Source: DATFVJ01 sp963826515
GTDB taxonomy: Bacteria; Actinomycetota; Actinomycetes; Streptosporangiales; Streptosporangiaceae
Direction: 5' to 3'
NCBI GenBank assembly: GCA_963826515.1
Contig: CAWGXI010000010.1
Coordinates: 372,001 to 436,000 of the forward strand
DNA: 64,000 bases
A program made the translations under genes and the position numbers. Each line of letters starts with the position of its first letter. Position 1 is the stretch's first letter. This document shows, piece after piece, positions 54,196 to 63,959 of this stretch. The notes under the pieces are model-generated. The model did not search any database and had not been told where the DNA came from. It worked only from the letters and a program-made list of their open reading frames with translations.

Positions 54196-55614
54196 ATGAT
54201 GGCGGCAGGCGAGCCGGGTTTCCGCATCGAGCACGACTCGATGGGCGGCGTCCGCGTGCCCGCGGACGCGCTGTGGGGCGCACAGACTCAGCGGGCGGTG
54301 GAGAACCTCCCGGTTTCCGGGCTGCGCATCGACCGCGGCCTGATCGCCGCACTTGGCCAGATCAAGGCGGCTGCGGCAATGGCGGGAGCCGAGTTCGGGT
54401 TGCTGGACGCGGATATGGCAGCAGCGATCGCGGCCGCGGCAGCCGAGGTGGCGGACGGCGCGCACGACGCGCATTTTCCCGTGGACGTGTTCCAGACGGG
54501 TTCCGGCACCTCGAGCAACATGAATGCGAATGAGGTAATAGCTGCAGTCGCGACGAGTAATCTCGGCCGGCCGGTGCACCCGAACGATCACGTCAACGCC
54601 GCACAGTCATCCAACGATGTATTCCCCTCAGCGATCCATATCGCCGCGGCGCAGGGCATGAAAGAGCGACTGCTTCCCGCGCTGGGCCGGCTGGCGGAGG
54701 CGCTCGAAGCCAAGGCGGCCGAGTTCGCCGACGTAGTGAAGGCGGGCCGCACGCACCTCATGGACGCCACACCGGTAACACTTGGCCAGGAGTTCGGCGG
54801 CTTCGCGGCCGCGATCCGCCACGGCGCGGACCGGATCTCGGCGCTGCTCCCCCAGGTTGGCGAGCTACCGCTCGGCGGGACGGCCGTGGGGACCGGGCTC
54901 AACGCGCCGGCTGGATTCGCCGCCAGGGTCATCGCGATGCTCGCCGGCAAGCTCGACCTGCCACTCACCGAGGCCCGCGATCACTTCGAGGCGGCGGGCG
55001 GTCGTGACGCGCTCGTCGCCGCCTCGGGAACCCTGCGGGTGGTGGCGATCAGCCTGTACAAGATCGCAAACGATCTCCGCCTGATGGCGTCGGGTCCGCG
55101 GACCGGACTCGCCGAGATCTCCCTGCCTGACCTGCAGCCGGGCTCTTCGATCATGCCTGGCAAGGTGAATCCGGTGGTGGGCGAGGCCGTCTGCCAGGTG
55201 ACGGCGCAGGTCATCGGCAACGACGCCACGGTCGCGTTCTGCGGCACAGCGGGGAACTTCGAGCTCAACGTCATGCTGCCGGCGATGGCACGGAATCTGC
55301 TCGAATCCATCCGGCTGCTCGCGAGCGTAACTCCGCTGCTCGCGGATCGCTGCGTGGCCGGCATCCAGGCTCACCGGCAGCGGCTGCGAAGGTACGCGGA
55401 GTCGTCCGCGTCCATCGTGACCGCGCTGAACCGGTTCATCGGCTACGAGGCGGCCGCCAAGGTGGCCAAGCAGGCACTGGACACGGACAGCACGATCCGC
55501 GAGGTCGTCATTGAGCGCGGTCACGTCGAACGTGGCGAGATCAGCCTGGAGCAACTCAACGCGGCGCTCGATGTGCTTGCCATGACGCGGCCGCCGCAGC
55601 ACCCGGGTGGCTAG
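54196..55614 (+). CDS. fumC: Class II fumarate hydratase
   Basis: Oxygen-stable, cofactor-free fumarase, homotetrameric. 472 residues. Family regions: SGTSSNMNANEV with DVFPSAIHIAAAQ, TGLNAP, and signature GSSIMPGKVNP (about 316-326) carrying the catalytic Ser loop. Immediately downstream of fumA, possibly one operon with a pair of fumarases used under different iron or oxygen conditions (inference). Confidence 0.95.
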   Translation: MMAAGEPGFRIEHDSMGGVRVPADALWGAQTQRAVENLPVSGLRIDRGLIAALGQIKAAAAMAGAEFGLLDADMAAAIAAAAAEVADGAHDAHFPVDVFQTGSGTSSNMNANEVIAAVATSNLGRPVHPNDHVNAAQSSNDVFPSAIHIAAAQGMKERLLPALGRLAEALEAKAAEFADVVKAGRTHLMDATPVTLGQEFGGFAAAIRHGADRISALLPQVGELPLGGTAVGTGLNAPAGFAARVIAMLAGKLDLPLTEARDHFEAAGGRDALVAASGTLRVVAISLYKIANDLRLMASGPRTGLAEISLPDLQPGSSIMPGKVNPVVGEAVCQVTAQVIGNDATVAFCGTAGNFELNVMLPAMARNLLESIRLLASVTPLLADRCVAGIQAHRQRLRRYAESSASIVTALNRFIGYEAAAKVAKQALDTDSTIREVVIERGHVERGEISLEQLNAALDVLAMTRPPQHPGG

Positions 55615-55649
55615 CCGCCGTGGCACCCGCGTGGCTAGCCGCAGCGCGT

Positions 55650-55735
55650 TTGCCGCGGGGCGCTTACCGCCGGGCGCTTACCGCCGGGCGCTTACCGCCG
55701 GGCGCTTACCGCCGGGCGCTTACCGCCGGGCGCTC
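55650..55735. repeat. 14-bp tandem repeat, about six copies
   Basis: CGCTTACCGCCGGG in tandem just after fumC; preceded by short repeats of GGTGGCTAGCCGC. Confidence 0.92.
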
Positions 55736-56109
55736 GCCGCGCGCAGCAACCGGGTGGCTAGCTGGCCGGGTGGCTAGCCGCCCGCGGCACCGCTGGTGTG
55801 GAGCAGGCCACCGAGCCCAATCTGATCCGTCACGGGTGTCAAGATCACCTGTGGTCGGTGAACGCGATGGCCTTTCGAGGTGATCCCAGTCACTCCTATG
55901 GCCCGGAAGAAGACGGATCCGGTATTGCCCGGAAGGCAGATCAGTATGGCTCGGCAGGCAGATCCGGTATGGGTCGGACGGCAGGATCGGGGTGTGCTGC
56001 TCCGAGCCGCCCACACGTGCCCGGCCCAGCGCGCAGCGCGCGGACTGTTTGTGATTGTTTCGCTTTCCGCGCGCGGCCACTGGCCATCGTGCGCCTGGGA
56101 ACAGGCCAT

Positions 56110-56170
56110 GATCCCCTCCTGTGTTAACTTTCCGGCGCTATCCGCCGGTTAGTTAACGCAAGAACGGATC
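56110..56170 (+). repeat. Interspersed palindromic repeat, copy B
   Basis: 61 bp bounded by GATC with the best-preserved arms: TGTGTTAACTTTCCGG, then GCGCTATC, then CCGGTTAGTTAACGCA. Confidence 0.78.
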
Positions 56171-56681
56171 ACGAGCACCGCTGGAGGTTCGGTTGAGGGC
56201 GACGAGGCCAGTTATGCCATTGCCGGCCGACGGTACTAGCAGCCCTGGCGCAGTGCAGGCGGCCCCTCCGGGCGCGCGGGCGCCGGCGGCCCCTCGGGCG
56301 CGCGGGCGCCAGCGGCTCTGGCGCGGCGCCGTCGGCCTTGGCCGCGCTAACAGCGGCCCAGGCCGCGCTACCAGCGGTCCTGGCCGCGCGGCGTCGGCGG
56401 CCCCGGCCGAGCTGGTGGCTTCGATGCTCGGATTCGACGCGGCACAGCAGGTGGCCCTGACATGCTGTGGCCCTTTAGGGCGCCACATCTCGTGCCCGAT
56501 TTGGGCGGCCAGCCCAGCGATCCCGACACGCCGGCCGGCCGGGCAGCCTGTGAATTTTGCCGAGCGCAACCTGGGGATCCACCTGTCTAGGTACACGTTC
56601 GCCGCATGGGCAACGCTTGACACGCGCCGCGACATCCCTAGCCTGTATCGTCCCGCTATGCATCTATTGGCTGGGGAAGGC

Positions 56682-58887
56682 GATGACGACCTCGACGTCA
56701 CCTGAAGCCCGGCCCGGTCACCGGGAAGAAGAACCAGCTGGGCAGCCCCTGGTCGCGGGCCGCTACCGGCTTGCCGGACGGATTGACCGCGGCGCAATGG
56801 GCACCGTATGGCAGGCCAGGGACGAACTTCTCGACCGCGACGTGGCAGTCAAGGAAGTAAGGCTGCCGGCCAGCGTGAGCGATGCGGAACGGGATAACAG
56901 CTATCAGCGATCAGCGGACGCTGCGCGAGGCACGCACCGCCGCCCGGCTTAGCCACCCAGGCGTGGCGGCCGTGTACGACGTCGTCGAGGAACGCGGCAG
57001 TCCATGGATCGTCATGGAACTCGTCCCCGGCCGCTCACTCGACCGGGTCATCGCGGAGGACGGGCCGCTGTCAGTGAGGAGCGCGGCCAACGTCGGACGC
57101 GAACTGCTCGCCGCCCTTTCGAGCGCGCACGAGGCGGGTGTGCTGCACCGCGACGTGAAGCCGAGCAACGTCCTGCTCGGGCAGGGCGGCAGGGCCGTGC
57201 TGACCGACTTCGGCATCGCGACCGTGGAGGGCGATCCGTCCGTCACCCAACCGGGATGGTGATGGGCTCGCCGGGTTTCCTCGCGCCGGAACGGATCCGC
57301 GGCGACGCAGCCACGCCCGCCTCCGACCTGTGGTCTCTCGGTGCCACGCTCTACGCCGCCGTGGAAGGCCAGGGGCCATACGACCGGCACGGCGGCGTCA
57401 TGACAACGATGGCCGCTGTGGTGACCCAGGACCCGCAGCCACCCAAAGCAGCGGGTTCACTGACGCCCTTGATCGGTGCATTGCTAAGCCGCGACCCGGC
57501 CGGGCGGCCGGCTACTGCCGCCGCGGCGCGCATGCTCGATGCGCTCGGTGGCACCGACCGAAGTTCCGGTTCCGGCGGTCTTGGCCCCGGCCCCAGCCCC
57601 GGCCCCGGTCGTGGCCCTGGCCCTGGTCGTGGCTCTGGCCCTGGCTCTGGCGCTGGCTCTGGCTCCCGTCCCGGCCCCGGCGGCCCTGGCCCTGGCCTTG
57701 ACCCTGGCTCTGGCCTTGACCCTGGTAGGACCCTGCACCTGGCGCAAACGCTCACGCCATTTGCGATCCTGCCACCCGGCGCGGGGCCCATTGCCGCAGC
57801 CAACCAGACCCAATGCCCACAAGCCGCAAGCCCACGGCCCCCGGCCCCGCAGGCTCAAGCGCCGCGGCCTCCAGCGCCGCAGGCCGCAGGGCCCCCGGCT
57901 GCAGGGCCGCGTAGTGTCGAGGCCCGTGTTCCAGGGCCGCGACCAGCGGCCCCAACGGCCGTGAGCCGTTCCGCTGTAGGCCCGGCCGGCATGGGCCCGG
58001 CCGGCATGGGCCCGGCCGGCATGGGCCCGGCCGGCATGGGCCCGGCCGGCATGGGCCGGCCGGCGTGGGACCCGCATCGATAGGGCCTGCCGCCCGAGCG
58101 AGCCTTGCCCCGATGATTCCGATGGCGGGGGTGAGAAGCGACGGACCGGTTCCGTGCTATCCGGACGGCAACCAGCCCGACGGCCGCCCCGCCATCGCAC
58201 AGCGCCGCAAGCACCGCCTCAGTAGGTTCGTGATCATCGGTGTGGCGATCTTCATCGCCGCCGCCCTCATCGCCGCCAAGATTCACCGGGCCGGATCCGC
58301 AACCACGGGTGCAGCGCCGCAGCCAGGCGGCGCTGGGCACCGTGCTGCGCCCGTTGCGACGGCCCCGCACCGAGCCGAGCGGGCCCGCAACACTCCGCGA
58401 AACGCGGTTGCCCGCTGGTTATCGCTGGTACGTGCAACCAGCCGGGGCCACCGGCGGCGGCACGGCCGGGTTCCGCGTGGCGCTTCCTGCCGGCTGGAAG
58501 GTCATCCGCGAGGGCCAGCACACGGACATTGAGGAGCCCGCGGGTTCCAGGTTTCTCGAAGTCGACCTCACTCCCCATACCTACGCGGGCATGGTGGCTG
58601 AACTCCTCCACCTCCAACGTCAGACTCGGATACAGGGGGAGTTCCCCGGGTACCACCGCTACTTCATCAGGCCCGTCAGGTACCTAGGCACGACCGCTGC
58701 CGACTGGGCGTTCAGCTGGCGTAACATCTCCGGCGCCGAGATCGATGTGCTCGACCGGGTCTTGATAGTGCAGGGCCCAGCGGCCAGCCAGTCACTGGCT
58801 ATCTACTGGTCAACGCCCGCACCGCAGTGGCAGGCGAGCCTTCCTGTGCTGCACGAGGCGCTTGCCAGCTTCGCGCCGAGATGGTAG
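56682..58887 (+). pseudogene. Ser/Thr protein kinase (PknB type) with four frame changes
   Basis: From ATG 56682: RYRLAGRIDRGAMGTVWQARD and AVKEVRLPAS. A 7-bp duplication (ATCAGCG, 56903-56909 and 56910-56916) breaks the frame after DNSYQR; TLREARTAARLSHPGVAAVYDV, LHRDVKPSNVLL and LTDFGIATVEG follow in the next. A missing base near 57246 shifts to MVMGSPGFLAPER and DLWSLGATLYAAV. The Gly/Pro linker ends with a 15-bp GMGPA repeat and another shift near 58050. A transmembrane helix (FVIIGVAIFIAAALIAA) and an extracellular sensor domain (RWYVQPAGATGGGTAGFRV...) complete it after a fourth shift near 58350. All parts of a membrane receptor kinase are recognisable, so decay is recent. Confidence 0.88.
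57982..58062. repeat. 15-bp tandem repeat in the kinase linker
   Basis: GGCATGGGCCCGGCC, about five copies; the last lacks one C, which causes a frame change. Confidence 0.92.
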
Positions 58888-59024
58888 CTGAGGTGTTCCG
58901 CTTTCGGCGCTGCCCTGACCAGCAGTCTTCGAAGATTTTGGCCGATCGCACCCGGATCGGTCATATTTAGATTTAGCGGTACTTTTCCCTTGTCGCAATA
59001 GGTATTGCCTGTCAGATTGGGTAC

Positions 59025-59480
59025 GTGCGCGCGGGTCGGCAGAGCCAGGCAGGCGACGCTCTTGCCTGCCTGCATGAACTTGCGACCGCGACAGATGAGT
59101 TGCGGCGCAGGCTCGGCTTCCTGTTTGACGGCGGCCCGCTGACACATCTGCGCGGCTCGAGGGGGATGTCATACGAGCAGATCGTTCCGCTCAACAGACG
59201 GCTTCAGGTCATCGAGCTCGTCTCCGACGCGTTCAAGGCGCTCTCTGACGCCGGCAGCAGATTCCGGCAAGCCGAGGCGAACGCCTTATATGGCGAGGGC
59301 ATGACGATGGACGAGATCGCTGTGGTTCTCGGTGTGACAAGGCAACGGGTGTCAGCCCTACTGCGGCAGGCGCCGCGCAGCCCGCGCCGAGTCCCGCCGC
59401 CGGTTCCTTCGCTAAGCGCGCCGTCAGCAGCGCCTGGGCGAAAAATCCATGATCAGGCCAACAGCGGAAAAGCGCGATGA
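59025..59480 (+). CDS. Small helix-turn-helix protein
   Basis: 151 residues from GTG 59025. N-terminal helices (ACLHELATATDELRRRL; VIELVSDAFKALSDAGSRFRQAEANALY) and a sigma-region-4-like HTH (GMTMDEIAVVLGVTRQRVSALLRQAP), then a Pro/Ser tail. TTGTCG and CAGATT with 17-bp spacing end 6 bases before the GTG, suggesting a leaderless message. Overlaps the next gene by 4 bp. Confidence 0.7.
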   Translation: MRAGRQSQAGDALACLHELATATDELRRRLGFLFDGGPLTHLRGSRGMSYEQIVPLNRRLQVIELVSDAFKALSDAGSRFRQAEANALYGEGMTMDEIAVVLGVTRQRVSALLRQAPRSPRRVPPPVPSLSAPSAAPGRKIHDQANSGKAR

Positions 59481-59917
59481 CATCCGGCGGCTACACCGGC
59501 CGGCCGCACTCGGCACCCGCCCTGCACGGCGTCGATCCGGCCTGGCCGAGTGTGAATACGGGACCGCTCGGTGTGGATTTCGCCCCAGCTACTGCGCGGC
59601 CCACGTTATCCGAATCCGAGTCCGCGCCGTCCGAGGAAGATCCCGCGCGGCCGGCGGTAGCCGCGTTTGCTGGCGAGAAAGCGACTCTCACCGACGCACA
59701 GCACAGAATCGCGCAGCTACTCGCGGACGCGGCGAACCATATGATCAGCGCCGGGCTCGAGCTCGCGAGCGTGCGTTCGCGACTGCCAGGCACAGCCGAG
59801 CAGAGTGTGCTCGAAGTCGCGACGAGGCACCTCGACACGGCACTGATCGACATCCGCCATCTGGCTGTGCAGAACGCTCTCGGCGGGCATCCGCCCGAAC
59901 AAGACTCGCCTGGATGA
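59477..59917 (+). CDS. Unknown protein, co-transcribed with the HTH gene
   Basis: 146 residues from ATG 59477 (ATGA overlap). First 75 residues low complexity; the second half is helical (LTDAQHRIAQLLADAANHMI, GLELASVRSRL, EVATRHLDTALIDIRHLAV), loosely like a dimerisation helix pair. No family recognised. The tight overlap suggests a functional pair with the HTH protein. Confidence 0.65.
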   Translation: MTSGGYTGRPHSAPALHGVDPAWPSVNTGPLGVDFAPATARPTLSESESAPSEEDPARPAVAAFAGEKATLTDAQHRIAQLLADAANHMISAGLELASVRSRLPGTAEQSVLEVATRHLDTALIDIRHLAVQNALGGHPPEQDSPG

Positions 59918-59936
59918 TCCTTGGCCTGAGTAAATG

Positions 59937-59970
59937 CCTGGAGCCGGGCGCGGCGCGGCCGGCTCCAGGC
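59937..59970. terminator. Bidirectional terminator hairpin
   Basis: TGCCTGGAGCCG with complement CGGCTCCAGGCA, about 11-12-bp stem, followed by ATTCTTT, between convergent genes ending at 59917 and 60034. Confidence 0.75.
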
Positions 59971-60033
59971 ATTCTTTGACTAAGCTCGTCGCGGACCCGG
60001 GCCAGGAGCTCGAAAGATCAGCTTCGCCGCTCA

Positions 60034-60843
60034 TCAATACCAGCCGTTCGACTGCTCATGAGCCCAGGCTCCGCAAGGAGACCCGTACAGCCCTTGGATG
60101 TAACCAAGGCCCCAGCGGATCTGGGTGGCCGGGTTGGTCTGCCAGTCAGCACCTGCGCTGGCCATCTTCGAACCTGGCAGCGCCTGCGGGATCCCGTATG
60201 CGCCTGAGCTTGGATTGGAAGCGCTTGGATTCCAGCCACTCTCATGGTTCCAGAGCGATTCCAGGCAACCGAACTGATCCTGCCCCCAGCCGAAGCTCCC
60301 GAGCATGCCGCTCGCGATCTGCTGTGGTGAGCCGGACGGCTGCGGTGACGAGCTTGCGCCTGAGGAACCCGACGAGCTGGACGAACCCGACGAGGCCGGC
60401 TGAGCCGCCTGCGCCTGCTGGGCGGCCTGCTCATGAGCGAAGCGCTGCGCGGCCGCACGCGCCGCTGCGGCCCGCCGCCCGGCCGCCTTGCGCGCCTTCT
60501 CGGCCTTGATGAACTTCAGCCTGACGGCATGCACACTCGCAACGATCGCCGCTGGCCGCGCCCGCCGGCTGTCCATGGTCGGGTCAGCGAACGCGACCAC
60601 CGAGGCGGCGTGGCTGAACGCCTGCGGATGAGGCGCGGCTACGCGGGGGTTCGACGCTGCGCTCGCCGGCCACAACAGGGCGGTCCCCAGGCCGATCGCG
60701 GCCACCGAAGCGGTGACCGTAGCGAGCGTGGTCGCTCTTGACGGCCTGCGAAACTTGATCTTGTGATGTGCGGAGACGAACCTTCTGACCGCAGTCGCGA
60801 TCAGCTCGAATGGTTTCCGGAGGGGGATCCGGTAACGAGACAA
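60034..60843 (-). CDS. Secreted transglycosylase-like protein 1
   Basis: 269 residues from TTG 60843 with GAAGG upstream. Signal/anchor region about 35-62 (TTLATVTASVAAIGLGTALL), Ala/Gln/Ser-rich helical linker, then a C-terminal transglycosylase-like domain: WGQDQFGCLESLWNHESGWN with catalytic Glu in NHESGW, GAYGIPQALPGSKMASAG, QIRWGLGYIQGLYGSPCGAW. Peptidoglycan hydrolase outside the cell, in the class that includes growth-promoting muralytic factors. A CRP-type palindrome lies about 200 bp upstream. Confidence 0.87.
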   Translation of the reverse strand: MSRYRIPLRKPFELIATAVRRFVSAHHKIKFRRPSRATTLATVTASVAAIGLGTALLWPASAASNPRVAAPHPQAFSHAASVVAFADPTMDSRRARPAAIVASVHAVRLKFIKAEKARKAAGRRAAAARAAAQRFAHEQAAQQAQAAQPASSGSSSSSGSSGASSSPQPSGSPQQIASGMLGSFGWGQDQFGCLESLWNHESGWNPSASNPSSGAYGIPQALPGSKMASAGADWQTNPATQIRWGLGYIQGLYGSPCGAWAHEQSNGWY

Positions 60844-61043
60844 GATTTACCTTCGATCGGTCGCGCGGTGCGCGAGAGCCTTCACCCGAGACGACCTTCC
60901 CGCGGCCCTCGGCAGCGGGAAGGCGGCGTGCGGGTGTGCCGCGGGTCAAGGCGACTAATCACTCTTAGTAATCACCACGCAAGCCGGGTGCCAACGGCCA
61001 ACCACATTGCACAACCTGGGGCGGTGCCGCAGCCGGAATCGGA

Positions 61044-61059
61044 TGTAACCTAGATCACA
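61044..61059. promoter_or_regulatory. CRP/FNR-type site TGTAACCTAGATCACA
   Basis: TGTAA-N6-TCACA, one mismatch from the ideal TGTGA-N6-TCACA, about 200 bp upstream of transglycosylase 1. The long leader has a stem (CCTTCCCGC/GCGGGAAGG) around 60895-60925. Confidence 0.6.
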
Positions 61060-61252
61060 TTTCGGCCATAACGGCGATGGGTATGGCGCCCAACTCGCAT
61101 CTCACCTGGGACTTTAGACCCTAGGCGTCCGCTTTCGAATATGAGAGTGAGGCCCGTCACATTCTAACGTTTCCCACGCGTTCAATCACGTTCAGTAGCA
61201 ACTCGTGGCGTTCAACCGACCCGGCCGAGTTCCTGACGATCTGCGGCACAGC

Positions 61253-61891
61253 CTAGTAGGAACCGTTCGCCTGCCAGTACGACCAGGCCGAACATGGGTC
61301 GCCGTATCTGGCCTCGATATAGCCGAGACCCCACTTGATCTGGGTGATCGGATTCGTCTGCCAGTCCGCGCCGGCGCTTGTCATCTTGGCGCCGGGCAGC
61401 GCCTGCGGTATCCCGTAGGCCCCGCTAGGGTTCGCGGCGTTGTAACGCCAACCGCTCTCTCTGGACCAGATATTGTCCAGGCAGCCGAAGTACTTGGTCA
61501 CGCTCCAGCCGAAGCTCGCCAAGAGGTTCTCCGCGTCCGCGCGCGCGGTCCCGGGATCCACCGGGCCGAGCGGCGGCACCGGGCTGGCTGTCGGCGGTGC
61601 GCTCGTGCTCCTCGGCGCGACGGGTGCGGCTGCGCTCCTCGGCGCGACGGGTGCGGCTGTGCTCGCAAGCTTCGGCGCGGCAAGAACGTGCGTCGAGCGC
61701 GACGCCTCGTCGATGGCGATCATCTGCTGCCGCTCTTGCTCAAGTAAGGCGACCGCGTGGCGAGCCTCCACCGACACGGTCGCGGCTGCCGCGGCCTGGG
61801 TCAAGCGACCGGACGACCCCGTGGCCGACATGAGCACATAGGCCCCGATGGCTACCACGACGACGGCAGCGACCGCAGCAACCGGCACCAT
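61253..61891 (-). CDS. Secreted transglycosylase-like protein 2
   Basis: 212 residues from ATG 61891 behind GGAG. Signal segment VPVAAVAAVVVVAIGAYVLM, a linker with a 9-residue repeat (APVAPRSAA / APVAPRSTS), and a C-terminal domain near-identical in pattern to transglycosylase 1: YFGCLDNIWSRESGWR, GAYGIPQALPGAKMTSAG, IKWGLGYIEARYGDPCSAW. A paralogue in tandem. An upstream ORF extension to 62077 is possible but lacks a ribosome site. Confidence 0.87.
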   Translation of the reverse strand: MVPVAAVAAVVVVAIGAYVLMSATGSSGRLTQAAAAATVSVEARHAVALLEQERQQMIAIDEASRSTHVLAAPKLASTAAPVAPRSAAAPVAPRSTSAPPTASPVPPLGPVDPGTARADAENLLASFGWSVTKYFGCLDNIWSRESGWRYNAANPSGAYGIPQALPGAKMTSAGADWQTNPITQIKWGLGYIEARYGDPCSAWSYWQANGSY

Positions 61892-62210
61892 TACAGCTCC
61901 GGCACCAGATCCCCGGCGGCGGTGCGCGTGCCTTCTCCCCCTAACCCGCTGCGGGCGTGGTGACAAGGCAAGTCCCTTTCCTCGGCCAAACGCGCCCGCG
62001 AGGCGATCGGTGCATGGATCGCTGCCGTACAGAGCAGCAAGTCCGAACGACTGCAGGCCGGGCTTCGACGACGACACGTGCCAGGAACGAGTATTTGGAC
62101 CGTTGTGCCCCTGTTCGGTCCGTGCCGTCGGCGCCCAACCCTGCCAGAGGGGAGGGAGGGGTCCGCAACCGATTCGGCAGGGAAAGCTGTGTCGCCGTTG
62201 ACGCCAGTTA

Positions 62211-62226
62211 TGTGATACGGATCACA
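62211..62226. promoter_or_regulatory. CRP-type site TGTGATACGGATCACA
   Basis: Perfect TGTGA-N6-TCACA palindrome, about 320 bp upstream of transglycosylase 2 on the minus strand. It is 58 bp downstream of the M56 gene end. Confidence 0.7.
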
Positions 62227-62283
62227 TCTAACGGCATGGTCATTGTCGACTACCTGCCGTGATCGATCGAACCCCGCGATCTC

Positions 62284-63438
62284 TCAGGGCTTGGCGGTCT
62301 GTCCGAGTTTGGCGCCCTGCCGCGCCGCTGCAGGCTGCCAGAACACGGCGGCGTGCCCGGGCGCGGCAGCCTGTGCCGTCTCGATCACGCTGTGCAGGTC
62401 CGCCGCGGCATCACCGGCCGCTATCGCGGAGGTGATGGCGATCGCCGCGAGGGCGGCCGCGAGGACAAAGCGCCGCCTCGGCGCCGGCCCAGGATATGGA
62501 TCGAGCAGGGCCGCCACCCGGCGGGGAACCGGCCCGCCCCGCGCGAGTGGCACTGCCGGTGGATCCGCCCGGCCGTCCACGGCGAGGACTCCGCCCGGCG
62601 CGTTCGGCGCGCACTGGAGCCCGTGCACGCGCCGCACAACATCTGGATTCGATGAGCTCCCTGCGTCATCCGCGCAGGCCTCCGCAGGCGGCGGGCGCCG
62701 CGACTTGGCGAGCGCGGCCGTGCCCACGGCGAGCGCGGTCATCTTGCGGTCGCCCGTGGCCTCGGCGGCCCGCTCGTCGGCCCATCGCTCGACCGTATAA
62801 GCGACAGCGCGCTCAGCCGGCCGAAGCAACGGGTTCGCCGAGGCGGCCAGGTGCGCGGCCGCAACGAACAGGTGATGCCGTCCGGCGAGGTGCGCGCGCT
62901 CGTGCGCGAGGAGTGCGCGGCGCTGCGCGTGATCGAGCGCGGCGAGCATGCCCGTGGATACCACGACCCGGCCGCGGCGGCCGGTCAGACCGGGAATGGC
63001 GAACGCGTCAGCCGTTTCGTCGTCGACCACAGCGAGCTGGCCTGCCGGGAGGCACGCGGCCGCATGGCCAGCCGCGACCAGGGCGCGGGCACGCCGCCAA
63101 GCGGCGCGCAGGGCGGCTCCGAGGGCGGTTGCGAAAAGCAAGCCCGCGACCATGGCCACCGGCACGCTTCCCGCAGGATCACCATGCCGAAGCGCCCGCA
63201 GCGACATGTGACCAAGGGCCGCCACCTGGGGGATGCGCAGCGCACCCGCGAGCACCAGCACACCGAGAGCCGCGCCGCTCGCAGCGGCTAGCACTACAGC
63301 ACAGACCGTGAGCAGCCAGGTTGCCACTCCAGGCGCCAGCCGGCCCGCAACAGGCCGCGCCGCCAGGGCCACGATGACCGGCAGCACCAGCGGCACGACC
63401 GGCAGCACAAGCGGAAGGTAGACGGCGGGACGCATCAA
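62284..63438 (-). CDS. M56-family (BlaR1-like) membrane metallopeptidase
   Basis: 384 residues, ATG 63438 overlapping the BlaI stop by 4 bp. Hydrophobic helices near 5-27, 38-66, 93-112; zinc protease motif LLAHERAHLAG (HExxH) at about 178-182 with a downstream ERWADERAAEATGD Glu. A late helix (RFVLAAALAAIAITSAIAAG) and short tail follow. No penicillin-binding sensor domain, so the signal detected is unknown. Probably cleaves the BlaI-type repressor. Confidence 0.9.
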   Translation of the reverse strand: MMRPAVYLPLVLPVVPLVLPVIVALAARPVAGRLAPGVATWLLTVCAVVLAAASGAALGVLVLAGALRIPQVAALGHMSLRALRHGDPAGSVPVAMVAGLLFATALGAALRAAWRRARALVAAGHAAACLPAGQLAVVDDETADAFAIPGLTGRRGRVVVSTGMLAALDHAQRRALLAHERAHLAGRHHLFVAAAHLAASANPLLRPAERAVAYTVERWADERAAEATGDRKMTALAVGTAALAKSRRPPPAEACADDAGSSSNPDVVRRVHGLQCAPNAPGGVLAVDGRADPPAVPLARGGPVPRRVAALLDPYPGPAPRRRFVLAAALAAIAITSAIAAGDAAADLHSVIETAQAAAPGHAAVFWQPAAARQGAKLGQTAKP

Positions 63439-63959
63439 CCCTCCCCGTCCCGAGTCCGGCCCGCGGACCCGCCGCCGAGCAGCAAGTTCCGCAGTAGCTG
63501 TTCGTCTTGGCCGGAAAGGTCGGACACGAAATACTCCAATACGGCTTCGCGGTCGGCCTCGCCATCGAGCACCTGGCGCATCCGCCTGGCGGCCAGCCCT
63601 GATTCGTCGGCGACCGGCGCGTATGCGTACGCACGACGGGTTCTGCGGCGGGTGAGCACGCCCTTGGCCTGCAGCCGGGACAAGATCGTCACCACCGTGC
63701 TGTAGGCCAGGCCGCCGCCGAGTTCCGCACTCACGTCACGTGGGGTCAGCGCAGCGTCCGCGCGAAGCAGGACCGCGAGGACCTCCGCCTCAAGTTCACC
63801 CGCGGCTCGGCGCCCCTGAGCGCCAGCCGCCTCGCGGCGCGCCGGGGTGACAGCATCGCCGCGGGCCGCGCCGACGGCGTGGTCGCGTACCGTGCCCGCA
63901 GCGTCGCGCCGCTCCGGCGCACGCGGGGGTTCCAGGGGGTCGTCCCCGTGGGCCAGCAC
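63435..63959 (-). CDS. BlaI/MecI/CopY-family repressor
   Basis: 174 residues from GTG 63959. An unusual charged extension (about 1-50) precedes the winged helix: AGELEAEVLAVLLRADAALTPRDVSAELGGGLAYSTVVTILSRLQAKGVLTRRRTRRAYAYAP, then a dimerisation helix. Start uncertain; the core begins near RRAAGELEAEV. Operon with the M56 peptidase, the usual sensor-repressor pair. Promoter is cut by the window end. Confidence 0.88.
   Translation of the reverse strand: MLAHGDDPLEPPRAPERRDAAGTVRDHAVGAARGDAVTPARREAAGAQGRRAAGELEAEVLAVLLRADAALTPRDVSAELGGGLAYSTVVTILSRLQAKGVLTRRRTRRAYAYAPVADESGLAARRMRQVLDGEADREAVLEYFVSDLSGQDEQLLRNLLLGGGSAGRTRDGEG

Larger units (their letters stand above)
55615..56681. other. Gene-poor region after fumC
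   Basis: About 1 kb. Contains a 14-bp array (55650-55735), irregular repeats of ATCCGGTATGG...CGGCAG (about 55915-55990), palindromic copy B (56110-56170) and a stretch of GCCGGCGGCCCC-type low complexity (56260-56410). A 170-codon plus-strand ORF at 56193-56705 has no recognisable domain and is not called. Confidence 0.6.

Noticed and set aside
56193..56705. 170-codon plus-strand ORF before the kinase
   Set aside because: Low-complexity Ala/Pro/Arg start, no recognisable domain, and it runs into the kinase start in another frame.
60844..61060. Cyclic-di-AMP (ydaO-type) riboswitch in the leader of transglycosylase 1
   Set aside because: A GGGTGAA segment and a hairpin are present and such genes often carry this riboswitch, but the other conserved segments I would expect before the start codon are absent.
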